From positions 1-45,048 of the forward strand of contig CALUNB010000016.1 of NCBI GenBank assembly GCA_944321885.1: a stretch of DNA of 45,048 bases, in the 5' to 3' direction. Source of the DNA: an uncultured Bacteroidales bacterium (lineage in GTDB: Bacteria > Bacteroidota > Bacteroidia > Bacteroidales > P3). Each line of letters begins with the position of its first letter. Positions within the stretch are counted from its first letter, which is position 1. Below the pieces are notes generated by a model. The model made no database searches, was not told where the DNA came from, and was given only the letters and a program-made list of their open reading frames with translations. Below are positions 15,856 to 24,667 of this stretch, piece after piece. The position numbers and the translations under genes were made by a program.

Positions 15856-17241
15856 TTATGCAGGCTTCAATCCTGAAATCATGCGGGAATTTTCCTCAAC
15901 ACGAACATCCGACACCTTGAAACCGTCTTCCGTAATATATGGCTCAACAACAGTCGGTTGACAATGGCGCATTCCATCCCTAAAGGCAGTGGGTAGCAAC
16001 CCGGAAAGAATTTGTTCGACACGGTCTTTCCAATAATCGTCAACAAAATATTTCGAGGCATAGTCGTGAAAACGGGTTATCGCCTGACCTACTTCTTCAA
16101 TAATCCTATGCGCATTTTTGATACCGTTCTGCTTGGCGAACCGTACGAAATCTTCTTCCGTGATCCCATCAACCTTCCCCACAATGCTCAAACTGTGCTC
16201 ATTCTCGTAAAAATTCCCCTCCGGATTCACCGTGAAAATCATATCATAGGCAGGTGATATATGCCATTCCCCATTCTCGTCCATCGTAAAGGAGAAGTTC
16301 TTGGCATGGTCGTCCACATTGCCTTCCAAGACATTGAAAACCATCCTACGGAACAGCTCCGACTGTTCATGGGCCGGAAGCTCCAATTTCCTACATACCT
16401 CGAACATATCCTCATAACTGTCGGCTTCGGGGTCCATTGCCGCAAGTGTCTGCACATGTACCTTCTTTCCCCCAATCCGGTCGTAACGTTCGGTGAGGAA
16501 ATGGTATTTCCCTTCCAGACGAATCAGCCGGGAAGGCATCATCGTGATACCGGCATCCTTCGCCATGTCATGATAAACCATTTCCATTTGTGTGAAAGGG
16601 AAGTCATTTCCTCCTGCAAATTTCAAGATGTAATACACATACCCTTCCGGCAAAGGCACTTGTCCGGAGCGGATGTCCTGGGTCGTTCCATGAATCGCAA
16701 TGATAGCTTTCGGATGTTGACCACCTGCCGATGTACTGACCTCGTACAAGCTTTGGATATGCAAATTCTCGTCATTTTGGACCGCAATATCCTCTCTTTC
16801 ATCAAAGATTTTCTGCGCCACCCTATACAGGCTGTCTATCTGGATGTTTTTCGAGGTTTCCAATCCGAATACGGCAGGCACAAACTCCAAAGCCCCCATA
16901 CCGCGCCTCCCGATAAAGGCAAGCTTGTCGACAGGTGTAAGCTTCTGTTTGGGAATATGGTTCTGAGCCGCCCAATGCGCAAACACCTTGTTTCCCCAAT
17001 AGTCAGGCAGGGAATCCGCAAGAAAGGGAGGCAAACCTTGATACAACTTTTCCCTGTTGCCCACGACAGGAAAACCCGTCCCCGCCGCACCTTTTATCGA
17101 AGCCGTCAAAGGGGCGATGTCGATTCCTTTCTTGACAAAGTCCGGATTATAATTGAAAACCGCCCTTCTTCCACGTTCATCCCAGTACAATTTCCCGACT
17201 TCTTCGCCCCACAACATGACACTGACGATGTCATTTTCCAT
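15856..17241 (-). CDS. hipA: HipA-family serine/threonine kinase toxin
   Basis: A 461-aa full-length HipA protein. The N-terminal subdomain starts 'MENDIVSVMLWGEEVGKLYW' and includes 'LPPFLADSLPDYWGN' (about 70-85), a conserved HipA motif. The kinase core has 'GGQHPKAIIA' (about 172-181; the Lys is a candidate ATP ligand), 'HFLTERYDR', the catalytic-loop segment 'GNVDDHAKNFSF' (about 308-319) with the presumed catalytic Asp, and 'ISPAYDMIF' in place of the DFG Asp. All key motifs are present, so it should be active. E. coli HipA phosphorylates glutamyl-tRNA synthetase; the target here is unknown. It overlaps the antitoxin gene by 11 bp. Confidence 0.93.
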   Translation of the reverse strand: MENDIVSVMLWGEEVGKLYWDERGRRAVFNYNPDFVKKGIDIAPLTASIKGAAGTGFPVVGNREKLYQGLPPFLADSLPDYWGNKVFAHWAAQNHIPKQKLTPVDKLAFIGRRGMGALEFVPAVFGLETSKNIQIDSLYRVAQKIFDEREDIAVQNDENLHIQSLYEVSTSAGGQHPKAIIAIHGTTQDIRSGQVPLPEGYVYYILKFAGGNDFPFTQMEMVYHDMAKDAGITMMPSRLIRLEGKYHFLTERYDRIGGKKVHVQTLAAMDPEADSYEDMFEVCRKLELPAHEQSELFRRMVFNVLEGNVDDHAKNFSFTMDENGEWHISPAYDMIFTVNPEGNFYENEHSLSIVGKVDGITEEDFVRFAKQNGIKNAHRIIEEVGQAITRFHDYASKYFVDDYWKDRVEQILSGLLPTAFRDGMRHCQPTVVEPYITEDGFKVSDVRVEENSRMISGLKPA

Positions 17242-17551
17242 GCCTTATCCTTTTGGGTTTCTTTTGCATTATCCGGTCCATCACGTATGCGGAAACAGGG
17301 ACTTCCGGAAGCAGGTCGTTCACTTGTTCAAGGCAACCTACCGTACGTAACAAAGCAAGGAAATTCCCCATATTGATGTTGTACGACTTCCCATTCTCAA
17401 ATTGCCGCAGGGTGACAAGGCTCAAGCCGGCTTTATCTGCAACCTCTTTCTGTGTCAAGCTGTTCGATAGCCGATACTCCTTGAACCTTCTCCCCAGCTC
17501 CGCAACAATGTCAGGATTCGACATGGCAGGGCTTATAGGCTTTGTTTGCAT
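17231..17551 (-). CDS. hipB: HipB-like HTH antitoxin
   Basis: A 106-aa protein with an XRE-type helix-turn-helix at about residues 18-75: 'LGRRFKEYRLSNSLTQKEVA', 'KAGLSLVTLRQFENGKS'. By family it binds DNA upstream of the operon and neutralises HipA. The start at 17551 (MQTKPISPAMSN) lies only 4 bp after a TACCTTTG -7 box, which would make the message nearly leaderless; the Met at codon 10 (17524) is an alternative. Its C-terminal tail is basic (KKPKRIRHGK). The stop overlaps the hipA start, as in typical toxin-antitoxin operons. Confidence 0.9.
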   Translation of the reverse strand: MQTKPISPAMSNPDIVAELGRRFKEYRLSNSLTQKEVADKAGLSLVTLRQFENGKSYNINMGNFLALLRTVGCLEQVNDLLPEVPVSAYVMDRIMQKKPKRIRHGK

Positions 17552-17588
17552 GGCGCAAAGGTAAATAAATTAACTATTAAAGTAAAAT

Positions 17589-17618
17589 AGCATATATAAG
17601 CAATAATATATTTATGCT
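17589..17618. promoter_or_regulatory. Inverted repeat upstream of hipBA, possible operator
   Basis: AGCATATATA (17589-17598) and TATTTATGCT (17609-17618) form an inverted repeat with one mismatch and a 10-bp gap, 38 bp upstream of hipB in AT-rich DNA. Position and form suit an autoregulatory HipB site; this is inference. Confidence 0.45.
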
Positions 17619-17653
17619 TATTTTATAAAAAGATGGGATTCAGAACAGTTTCC

Positions 17654-17842
17654 TTATATCCATCGAAAGGAATTCTTCCGCCCTGATACCGCCATCTCCC
17701 ACGATAAAAGCCGGTTGAGACCCGAAATCCAAGCACGATTCGCCATCGGCACCTCATCAGCCGAAAACAACCGGCAAGGCATACCCAAATCCTTCAACAC
17801 CCGTCTGGCTACAGTGGATTTTCTAACCTGACGGGGTTTCAT
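17654..17842 (-). CDS. Short hypothetical ORF or gene remnant
   Basis: A 62-aa frame (MKPRQVRKSTVARRVLKDLG...) ending 'SGRKNSFRWI'. It is basic, with no signal peptide or known motif. It lies between hipB and repeat family A copy 3 and may be the tail of a gene damaged by the repeat. Coding status is doubtful. Confidence 0.25.
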   Translation of the reverse strand: MKPRQVRKSTVARRVLKDLGMPCRLFSADEVPMANRAWISGLNRLLSWEMAVSGRKNSFRWI

Positions 17843-17886
17843 GACAACTTGCAAGAACCTGTGGGTTCTTCTAATTTTCGCAGCAA

Positions 17887-18018
17887 GTTTATGAACACCT
17901 TGAAAGATTTGTGTCGTGAATAAAGCTGCGCGAAAGCGAACCTTTCGATTAAGCCGAGCGCAGATCCGAACGAAGTTCGGGCTATGCCGAGGCGGAGAAA
18001 GCTGCGCGAAAGCGAACA
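17887..18018. repeat. Dispersed repeat, family A, copy 3 (rearranged)
   Basis: Here the distal module (TTTATGAACACCTTGAAAGA ... GCTGCGCGAAAGCGAA) comes before CCTTTCGATTAAGCCGAGCG, the opposite of copies 1 and 2, and a GCTGCGCGAAAGCGAA end follows again. That order suggests tandem or recombined copies. Positions 18019-18332 beyond it hold no convincing gene. Confidence 0.7.
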
Positions 18019-18227
18019 AAAAGTTTTAGCCAACCCACATAATCCTGCAAATTTTCATCGAAGCATGGCACGGATTGCGCGGCAGAAAGCCTTCAGCCTT
18101 TTTCATAAGCAGGCCAACAATAAACGGACAAGAGCATACAAGGTTGTTTGCGTTGGAAGCTTTCGTCCTTTCCCAGAGGTGGGTCGCCGACGGCAAGCAG
18201 GACGGCACCGGCAAAGGGGGGGGCCAA

Positions 18228-18253
18228 AAGAGGAGGCCCGGAGGCCTCCTCGA
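18228..18253 (-). terminator. Strong hairpin with T-tail on the minus strand
   Basis: GAGGAGGCC (18232-18240) and GGCCTCCTC (18245-18253) pair perfectly with a 4-nt loop. On the minus strand TTTT follows (18231-18228). It lies 80 bp after the small membrane ORF and could end its transcript. A run of eight G lies just beside it at 18218-18225. Confidence 0.6.
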
Positions 18254-18332
18254 CAACCAAAACCAATAAAACCAATTTTCGAAACAAGCAAGGATGATTG
18301 CCTTCGCGCCATGGGAATCGGTTCTCCACCGT

Positions 18333-18452
18333 TTACCCCAATGTCCGAATCAACAGAATGACCACCACGACGATGCCAACCAGCGATATGACCATGGTTG
18401 GCACCAAGTTCTTGGAGATGAAGTTTTTTTGACGGCTTTCAATCTTTTCCAT
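18333..18452 (-). CDS. Small single-pass membrane protein (39 aa)
   Basis: ATG at 18452 gives MEKIESRQKNFISKNLVPTM, then VISLVGIVVVVILLIRTLG and stop. Residues ~17-35 are strongly hydrophobic, the N-terminal part is charged, and Arg precedes the last residues. Such a clean transmembrane profile in so short a frame is unlikely by chance. It lies between a 13-bp stem-loop and a terminator-like hairpin, which supports a separate short transcript. No family is recognised and translation is unproven. Confidence 0.45.
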   Translation of the reverse strand: MEKIESRQKNFISKNLVPTMVISLVGIVVVVILLIRTLG

Positions 18453-18464
18453 TCGATATGGATT

Positions 18465-18506
18465 ATATTGCCATGGAAGAAGATACCGAATCCTCCATGG
18501 CAATAT
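18465..18506. other. 13-bp perfect stem-loop after the GLUG/Big_2 T9SS gene
   Basis: ATATTGCCATGGA (18465-18477) pairs perfectly with TCCATGGCAATAT (18494-18506), loop 16 nt. It stands 16 bp past the stop of the 1330-aa gene and 13 bp before the small ORF. No strong T-run follows on the minus strand, so it may protect a 3' end or act as a weak terminator. Confidence 0.55.
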
Positions 18507-18521
18507 TTATTAGAGAATCTT

Positions 18522-21500
18522 TTACTTGACTATTCTCACAGGAACTTGCTGCCCGTCTTCCAAGGTGGCCCGTATCAGGTAGAGGCCGTTGGAAAAACCA
18601 CCTCCGGGAATCCGAACACTCGAGGCCTTAAACGTGCGGTTTTCGTAAACCAAATTGCCCGTCACTGTATACATTTGGACGGCTGTAATCTGCAAGTTGC
18701 TTTCTATCACGAAATCTCCGCGATCAATCCTTCCAGCGAGGAAGGCCGCATCCCCGCCCTCATTGGCCACGTTTTCGGTGACATTGACATAGCAGGAGGC
18801 GGAAACCGACCCGTCCGGCGTGGAAACTCGTACCGTGGTAGAGCCCTGGGCATGCCCCATGACAAGGCCTGACGCGTTGACGGTAGCCACGCTTTCATCG
18901 TCCGAAGACCAGGAGAGAGGTATTTCGGTAGCATCTTCTGGATAAAGGGTAGGCCTTAACTGGAAAGACGGCGTGGCATTACTGAGAGTAATGCTGCTTT
19001 CGTTGAGGAAAATCTGCTCGATAGGGATGTAGACGAAAATCACGCAGGTATCGGCAGCATCGCCATGCACGGCGGTGGCCACCACCTGGGTATAGCCCGG
19101 ATTCATGCCTGTAACCTGGCTTCCCGCATTCCGTGCAATATAAGAATTCAGGGAGTAGTAACGAAGACTTTTGTCCGTAGCATCATCAGGCAGCACCTCG
19201 GCAGTCAGCAAGACACTCTCCATCTTTGCCACATAGAACGTATCTGCGGTGAACAGCACCTTCTCCACCGGAATTTCGACATGGACAATGCAGGAGGCTG
19301 TCATACCACCTTCGACCGTAGTGGCGGTGATTGTCGCGGTTCCCGTATTGTTGGCGGTTATAACGCCTTCCTGGTTCACCGAAGCGACAGCCGCATCGGA
19401 AGTGGTGAAGAAAACGTTCTTGTTCGTGGCATCAGCCGGGATGATGGTGGGGACAAGAGTCAAGCTTTCCCCTTTGTCGAGCGTGGTTTCGCCAAAAGGA
19501 AACCTGATTCCCAAGACATTGAATTCCCACCAGAGACGGGGGTTCCCATCGGTCATTTGCCAAGGCTCGGAAGCATTGGCGCCGAACAGCCAGCCGCAGC
19601 CTGCGAAGAATTCCTGGCCGAAATCTTCCATGGGATGGGATTCGCCATGCATCCGATCCATCTGGCAGTCAGCATCATCCACGGGAGCCAGTTCCGCCAA
19701 AGAAGCCCCGATTTCCATGCCCTCATAGGCAAAGTTCGAATCCAGCCCCGAAGTACCATAAGCCACGCGGGCATAGTTTTCAGGAGACCATACGGTGTCG
19801 TTCAAGGCAAAAGAATGCTTGATTTGCCCACCGCTGGTGTTGCCAGCGATGCCAGCAGCTTCACCGGGAGCAGCGACTTGTGGATTCCGGGCAAACAGGA
19901 TATTCCCATCGGCATAGGTATTGGTAATCTGTCCCGCGTTTTCACCGACGATTCCGCCAACGGCTTTGGCCCCGGTTACCTCCATGCTGGAATAGCAGTT
20001 GAGAATGTTTCCGAAGAGATTTGTGGATCCGCAAATCCCACCGACCGCGCTCATGCCTCTTATCGAACCTTTCGAGGTACTGTTCATGACGGGACGGCCT
20101 TTCAGCTCGCCGACCAAGCCGCCCACATTCCTGCCATTAGGCATATTGATGCCACCTTCGAAGCTGCATTGGTCGATGACAATGGATACCGAGGCTTCCC
20201 CGACAATGCCGCCGAACGACTCATCGTCGAAAGAGGTGTAATCGGTGTACACATGGCAGTTACGAATAGTATCGCCTAGGGCCGAACTCGCGATGCAGCC
20301 CACGTAAATGTTTCCCTCGTTTTCATCGCTGAAACTGATGTTTTCCAGACGGAGGTTCTCGATGATAGCTCCAGGAAGCAGCAAAGAGAACAGGCCATGC
20401 GAACGAAGATGAATGTTAGAAATGCAGTGGTTCCGCCCATCGAAATGCCCCGAAAAGTCGGGTATGCTGATAAATCCCAAACCGTCTACGCCAAGGTAGG
20501 AACTCATGTCGATATCGTTGGCGAGGACAAAGTTGGCATCAGGATAATTCCGGACCTGGTCCAGTTCCATGGCATTGGTGACAATGTAAGGATCTTCTTC
20601 CGTACCTTGGCCTTGCAGGGTGTCCGGGACTTCAAAGGGAAGCTTGTAGAAGATGGTCGTGTCGATAGAGATGGCATCGGAAGTAAAGGAAACGAACAAG
20701 GCCGAAGTCTTGGTTCCTGCCATGTCGCGCAGCAAGCCGGCGCTGGCAATGGACCCGTATACCGGATGGTCGTCGATCACGTAGAGGTTTTTTTCGGCAG
20801 TGGCCACGCCGATGCGCCTGTGCATACCATCGTCTTCGAGCGTGGAGGACATATAGAGATATTCCGTTTCTTCATCCGGTATGAAGGTATAGGGGTTCAA
20901 GGTCTGGGCATTGAACAAAGGAGAGAAAGTGGCTCCGTTCCGACCGATATCGATATGGATGCGCTGTGTCATATTGCCCGCTTGGTCGTAACGAGCTATG
21001 ATACCATAGGTAGTCTCATCATCGGCTTCGCCCATGCCTATTTCAAAGATGTAATCGTAACCACCATTGCCATTGGGTACACGATTGAAGTTCGAGGAAA
21101 GGGCATCTCCTTCCAAGACGGGGGGAATGATCGCGGCATCCTCCATTTCCGGCATGCGGAGCATCTGGTATCCCATGCTTCCCGTTATGGCGTATTCATC
21201 GCTTTGCCCGGGAATATCGACCAGACGTCGCGCAGCGCTCACGCCTGTGGCAATATGCTTGATTACTTCGCCGTCCTCGTTGACAAGGGTCAAAGCCGTC
21301 CGTATGCAGTCGCAGTCGACGAAATACTGGTCGGCACAGTAGATAATCTCGAATTTGTCATCTCCGTTGAAGGTGTGGCGGGTAATCCTGTATTCATCAA
21401 AATAGTCGAGCGAAGCCATGCTATAGTCGATTTCATCCTGCCCCAGAAGAGGAAGGTGGATATCCTTCACGGTATCGAAATTTATGTCGAACATGATGAC

Positions 21501-22514
21501 TCTAAAATCGTTGTCCTTTTCGACAACCGGGTTCAAAGGATCCCCGTTGGCAATATAGGGTTTAGAATACTGGCATGTCACGTAGTAGGGTTCCCCCTCG
21601 ATTTCCATGAACGATGCCATAGGGGCGGAAAGATAGGAAATCAGGGCATCCGGAACGGCGAACCTGAAAAGCGGGTTCGGATTCTCTCTCACGAAATCCC
21701 TGGCCTTGTAGATGTAGGTGAACGCGGTGTCATGCAGCTCGGAATAGTAGGCCGAGGTTACAGCCACCCGGGGTTCTTCGGAATATTCGCCCGGCACGGA
21801 ATGCAGGGAGATATTGTTGACTCCCCCCATCTTCTGGAGGATTTCCCCGTCTTCGTTGACGATGAAAAGGGTATCCCGGCAAGCCTGCGGCCCGTATCCG
21901 GCAGCAAAGCTGTGCGCATGGAGCATGAACTCCAGCTTGCTGTCCGAATTGAAGTGGTTGGCGGAGTACTGCATCATGACGATGACAACCTGGGTCGTGT
22001 CGGAGGTCTTCAAGTAAAATTCTTTCGTGGGCTGGAGGTTGTCGTCATAACAGGTCAAAGTGATTCCTTTTGAATAGCTCTGGACTCCGTTCCGGTTCAC
22101 ATCGGAAGGATCGTATTCTATTGTGATAAGCTGGGACTCGCCGTTTTCGGGGTTCGTCAGCACAGTCCATGAAACAGGCCCGAACCCGCCCAAGACGGTC
22201 ATCTGGCCGGTATCGTCTTTGGTGGTTTTGTTCTTTTGGCTGGTTTTCTTTGCAACGAAAGCCTGTTGCAAGGCAGGATGTTCTGCCAGGGAGTGCATCC
22301 GGGCACCTTGGCTGAGTTTCTTCTCAATGTTGTTGTATTTGTCGCGCCAATCTCCCTGAGATGCCGGCGTTTCTTCGTGTCCTGCCCAGGAGAAGAGGAC
22401 GGTTTCAGAACCGTGAGCCTGTCTCTGGTACCCGTCAGCGTTCTTGCCATTCTGCGCCATGGCGCATGTCGCGAGGCATAAGGCGCAACACAGTGTCAAT
22501 AACGTTTTTTTCAT
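18522..22514 (-). CDS. Large T9SS-secreted surface protein with GLUG and Big_2 domains
   Basis: A 1330-aa protein. Start ATG at 22514 begins a signal peptide (MKKTLLTLCCALCLATCAMAQ); the 20 codons upstream are not used. Residues ~100-650 hold beta-rich sequence with no family I can name. About 740-930 contains GLUG-like repeats ('GGLVGELKGRPVMNSTSKGS', 'VGGICGSTNLFGNILNCYSS', 'VGGIVGENAGQITNTYADG'). About 1000-1245 has three Big_2 Ig-like domains, each with a 'P.DAT(N/D/E)...' and '..TV' pattern. The last ~80 residues are a T9SS type A sorting domain ('VQMYTVTGNLVYENRT', 'FSNGLYLIRATLEDGQQVPVRI'). I infer export through the outer membrane and surface attachment or release; perhaps an adhesin. 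It is transcribed away from the 537-aa gene. Confidence 0.92.
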   Translation of the reverse strand: MKKTLLTLCCALCLATCAMAQNGKNADGYQRQAHGSETVLFSWAGHEETPASQGDWRDKYNNIEKKLSQGARMHSLAEHPALQQAFVAKKTSQKNKTTKDDTGQMTVLGGFGPVSWTVLTNPENGESQLITIEYDPSDVNRNGVQSYSKGITLTCYDDNLQPTKEFYLKTSDTTQVVIVMMQYSANHFNSDSKLEFMLHAHSFAAGYGPQACRDTLFIVNEDGEILQKMGGVNNISLHSVPGEYSEEPRVAVTSAYYSELHDTAFTYIYKARDFVRENPNPLFRFAVPDALISYLSAPMASFMEIEGEPYYVTCQYSKPYIANGDPLNPVVEKDNDFRVIMFDINFDTVKDIHLPLLGQDEIDYSMASLDYFDEYRITRHTFNGDDKFEIIYCADQYFVDCDCIRTALTLVNEDGEVIKHIATGVSAARRLVDIPGQSDEYAITGSMGYQMLRMPEMEDAAIIPPVLEGDALSSNFNRVPNGNGGYDYIFEIGMGEADDETTYGIIARYDQAGNMTQRIHIDIGRNGATFSPLFNAQTLNPYTFIPDEETEYLYMSSTLEDDGMHRRIGVATAEKNLYVIDDHPVYGSIASAGLLRDMAGTKTSALFVSFTSDAISIDTTIFYKLPFEVPDTLQGQGTEEDPYIVTNAMELDQVRNYPDANFVLANDIDMSSYLGVDGLGFISIPDFSGHFDGRNHCISNIHLRSHGLFSLLLPGAIIENLRLENISFSDENEGNIYVGCIASSALGDTIRNCHVYTDYTSFDDESFGGIVGEASVSIVIDQCSFEGGINMPNGRNVGGLVGELKGRPVMNSTSKGSIRGMSAVGGICGSTNLFGNILNCYSSMEVTGAKAVGGIVGENAGQITNTYADGNILFARNPQVAAPGEAAGIAGNTSGGQIKHSFALNDTVWSPENYARVAYGTSGLDSNFAYEGMEIGASLAELAPVDDADCQMDRMHGESHPMEDFGQEFFAGCGWLFGANASEPWQMTDGNPRLWWEFNVLGIRFPFGETTLDKGESLTLVPTIIPADATNKNVFFTTSDAAVASVNQEGVITANNTGTATITATTVEGGMTASCIVHVEIPVEKVLFTADTFYVAKMESVLLTAEVLPDDATDKSLRYYSLNSYIARNAGSQVTGMNPGYTQVVATAVHGDAADTCVIFVYIPIEQIFLNESSITLSNATPSFQLRPTLYPEDATEIPLSWSSDDESVATVNASGLVMGHAQGSTTVRVSTPDGSVSASCYVNVTENVANEGGDAAFLAGRIDRGDFVIESNLQITAVQMYTVTGNLVYENRTFKASSVRIPGGGFSNGLYLIRATLEDGQQVPVRIVK

Positions 22515-22846
22515 AACAAAATGAGTTTTTAGTTGGTTTTCGTACCGGGATTTTCTCGGTACGGGATTGTTCATGTCGCAAAAAAAGAGAAAGGCAAGCG
22601 GATAGAAAAGAAAGTCGTTACGGAAAAAACACTGCCCGGAAAAACCGTAGTACGGAGATAATACTGTATCATTTAGTATATATATATATCAAGTCGTTAC
22701 AACTTAAAAAGAATCCGCATTGGTAGCCTTTTCCAGTACCGCTTTGCAGTCGATGCCAAGCCTTTTCCGGAAGAGTTTCCGGATTCTCGCGCACGTGACC
22801 GACCAGACCGCGCCCGATTCCGAACGCGTGCATGGCGGTTTGTTCC
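22515..22846. other. Intergenic region at the left edge of the inverted repeat
   Basis: 332 bp without a credible gene. It holds a 7-bp hairpin near 22550-22570 in the leader of the T9SS gene, a (TA)n run around 22676-22689 and GC-rich sequence from 22720. A minus-strand frame ending 'VLEKATNADSF' looks like a protein C-terminus but continues upstream only as antisense of the 537-aa gene. No signal-peptide sequence is present before 22847. Confidence 0.6.
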
Positions 22847-22920
22847 GCCGAGCGACCCGATGGAAAACAAGCTGCTGGTGGCCTCCGACCACTATGCATC
22901 CTCAATGGCCCCCCTTGAAG
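22847..22920 (+). repeat. 74-bp inverted repeat, left copy (inside the 537-aa gene)
   Basis: Starts GCCGAGCGACCCGATGGAAA. It matches the minus strand at 36601-36528 with 5 mismatches in 74 bp; the first 39 bp are identical. The flanks outside are unrelated. Codons read PSDPMENKLLVASDHYASSM in frame with the 537-aa protein. Confidence 0.92.
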
Positions 22921-24473
22921 ACGGAAGTTTCTACCTGTATATGGACATGGCAGTGGAAGACATCCATCGGATCCATTCGTTTATTTATTACTTCGACAAG
23001 GACGGAAATCCGGTCTGGGACGAGCCGGTCGTGTTAGGTGGGGATTCCACGCGTTCCTTTGTCAAGACCATGACCCGCATGATGTTGGATAAAGACAACA
23101 ATGTCATTATTGCCCGTCAGGCTTTTAAAGACCAAATCCATGAAACGTACAGGGTGTACAAAATCAATCCGGAAGGAGAACTCTTGTGGCCTGGGGAAGG
23201 TATCGACCTCTACGGGAATGCCACGGCGGAAACCATTACCACGGCAGCTTTGAAGATGACACAATTGGAAGACGGGAACTATGTCTTTGCCTGGATGGAC
23301 AATGGCATCATGGCGCAAAAACTTTCTCCGGAAGGAGAACGCCTTTGGGGTAATGGGAAAAATTTAGGCAGTGGGGCCTATCCCTATGTGGTGAATGCCG
23401 GAGACGGAGATTTCATCATGGTTTACCAAAATTCAGGCTTGATGGCACGCCGTTTGGACTTTGAGGGAAACGATGTCTGGACGGGACCCGTCACGGCTTT
23501 TGACGGAGATTTGAATCCTTCCACGCCAACATGGACGTATCTGGATGTCCTCCCGGTGGAAAAAGGAGCCTTGATTAGTTTCTATGCTTTTGAAGGCGGG
23601 TTGCATTACCCTTGTCTTTCTTATGTCAAATCCGATGGAACCTTGGGTTTTGCCGCAGGAACGGAGGGCTTGCGTTTGGGATACTCCGTTCATCTCGGTT
23701 TCAATCCCTCCGTGCTTTATGACCCGGAGAACAAAGCGATTTACGCCTGTTGGCCGGAATATTTGGGAACCCAGACCAACACCCGTTGCGCAGCCCAGAA
23801 AATCAGCCTGGAAGGAGAACTGCTTTGGAACCCGGAAGGCGTGCAGCTTCTTCCGTTGAAGTATCGGGTCGTACGAAATCCCACAGTCAGTTTGGGTCCG
23901 AAAGGAACGGTTCTGTTCGGCATCATGGAGAGTACAGGAGTCGGCGCCTCCAGCGACCCGATGGCCTTGCGGGCCTTTTTGTTGAATCCAGACGGCTCTT
24001 TCGTTTGGGAAGACAGTATGCGAACCGTTTCCGGGGTGCGGAGTTATAAATCCGATGTGTTTTGCTCGGGTCTTGCCAATAACCAATGGACTTTCGTCTG
24101 GGAAGATTGCCGGGACAATGGGGGTATGGTTATCAGTTATTTCTACGGACAAACCATTAGCCCGGACGGCATATTGGGAAGCCCTTCTGCAAACGAAACC
24201 TCAAGACAGGCGCCACAGCTTTCAGTATTCCCGAATCCGGTTAAAAATCGCGCCAACATTACTTGGCATCAAGCCGGAACCCAATCTACAAACATGCAAA
24301 TCAAGTTACTGGATTTGAAGGGGCGCGAACTTGCAGAAATCGGCCAAGGGAAGGCAACTCCCGGAAAAAACCACATAGAATGGGATCGCCCCTCCAGTAT
24401 ACCTTCCGGCATGTACATTTTGCAAATGCAAAGCCCATCAGGTAGTTCCCACGCAAAAATCATCTTGCAATAA
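22860..24473 (+). CDS. T9SS beta-propeller-like surface protein lacking its signal peptide
   Basis: A 537-aa frame beginning MENKLLVASDHYASSM. It has no signal peptide, although it ends in a T9SS type A sorting domain (about 455-537: 'LSVFPNPVKNRANITWHQ', 'SGMYILQMQ'), which requires one. Six W-containing repeats of the form '(D/E)G..(L/V)W' ('DGNPVWDEP', 'EGELLWPGEGIDL', 'EGERLWGNGKNL', 'EGNDVWTGP', 'EGELLWNPEGVQL', 'DGSFVWEDS') suggest a propeller. The 584-aa protein at 34618-36372 has the same six. A matching signal-peptide stub lies inverted at 36669. As it stands the protein would stay in the cytoplasm, or not be expressed. It is followed by the 1413-aa gene. Confidence 0.88.
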   Translation: MENKLLVASDHYASSMAPLEDGSFYLYMDMAVEDIHRIHSFIYYFDKDGNPVWDEPVVLGGDSTRSFVKTMTRMMLDKDNNVIIARQAFKDQIHETYRVYKINPEGELLWPGEGIDLYGNATAETITTAALKMTQLEDGNYVFAWMDNGIMAQKLSPEGERLWGNGKNLGSGAYPYVVNAGDGDFIMVYQNSGLMARRLDFEGNDVWTGPVTAFDGDLNPSTPTWTYLDVLPVEKGALISFYAFEGGLHYPCLSYVKSDGTLGFAAGTEGLRLGYSVHLGFNPSVLYDPENKAIYACWPEYLGTQTNTRCAAQKISLEGELLWNPEGVQLLPLKYRVVRNPTVSLGPKGTVLFGIMESTGVGASSDPMALRAFLLNPDGSFVWEDSMRTVSGVRSYKSDVFCSGLANNQWTFVWEDCRDNGGMVISYFYGQTISPDGILGSPSANETSRQAPQLSVFPNPVKNRANITWHQAGTQSTNMQIKLLDLKGRELAEIGQGKATPGKNHIEWDRPSSIPSGMYILQMQSPSGSSHAKIILQ

Positions 24474-24488
24474 ACCTCAAAACGCCAT

Positions 24489-24542
24489 TTGGCCGTTGGG
24501 AGGCGAAACCCAAAAATTCCGGAATCCTATGCCAACGGCCAA
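24489..24542. other. 11-bp perfect stem-loop after the 537-aa gene
   Basis: TTGGCCGTTGG (24489-24499) pairs with CCAACGGCCAA (24532-24542), loop 32 nt. It is 16 bp past the stop codon. No T-run follows, so it is only terminator-like. Confidence 0.5.
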
Positions 24543-24608
24543 TTCTTGATGACACAGGGAATCCCGAAGCATGTTCAAAAGGGTTCCCAGAGTTTGTTTA
24601 GATTTCTC

Positions 24609-24641
24609 TTTTTCAAGATTGTAAAAAATTTAAACAGCTTT
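24609..24641. repeat. Solo terminal sequence of the 284-bp element, degenerate
   Basis: TTTCAAGATTGTAAAAAATT followed by TAAACAGCTT matches one end of the elements at 15540 and 39370 with a few changes. It lies 27 bp before the start of the 1413-aa gene. Confidence 0.65.
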
Positions 24642-24667
24642 TTAAAACAAAGAAAACGAATCAAGCC

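Noticed and set aside
20397..22073. 558-aa plus-strand open frame opposite the GLUG/Big_2 gene
   Set aside because: Antisense shadow; no signal, motif or start context, whereas the minus strand encodes a complete secreted protein.
22704..22892. Minus-strand frame ending VLEKATNADSF as a separate gene
   Set aside because: Its upstream half is antisense to the 537-aa gene and the inverted repeat; only a possible remnant C-terminus remains.
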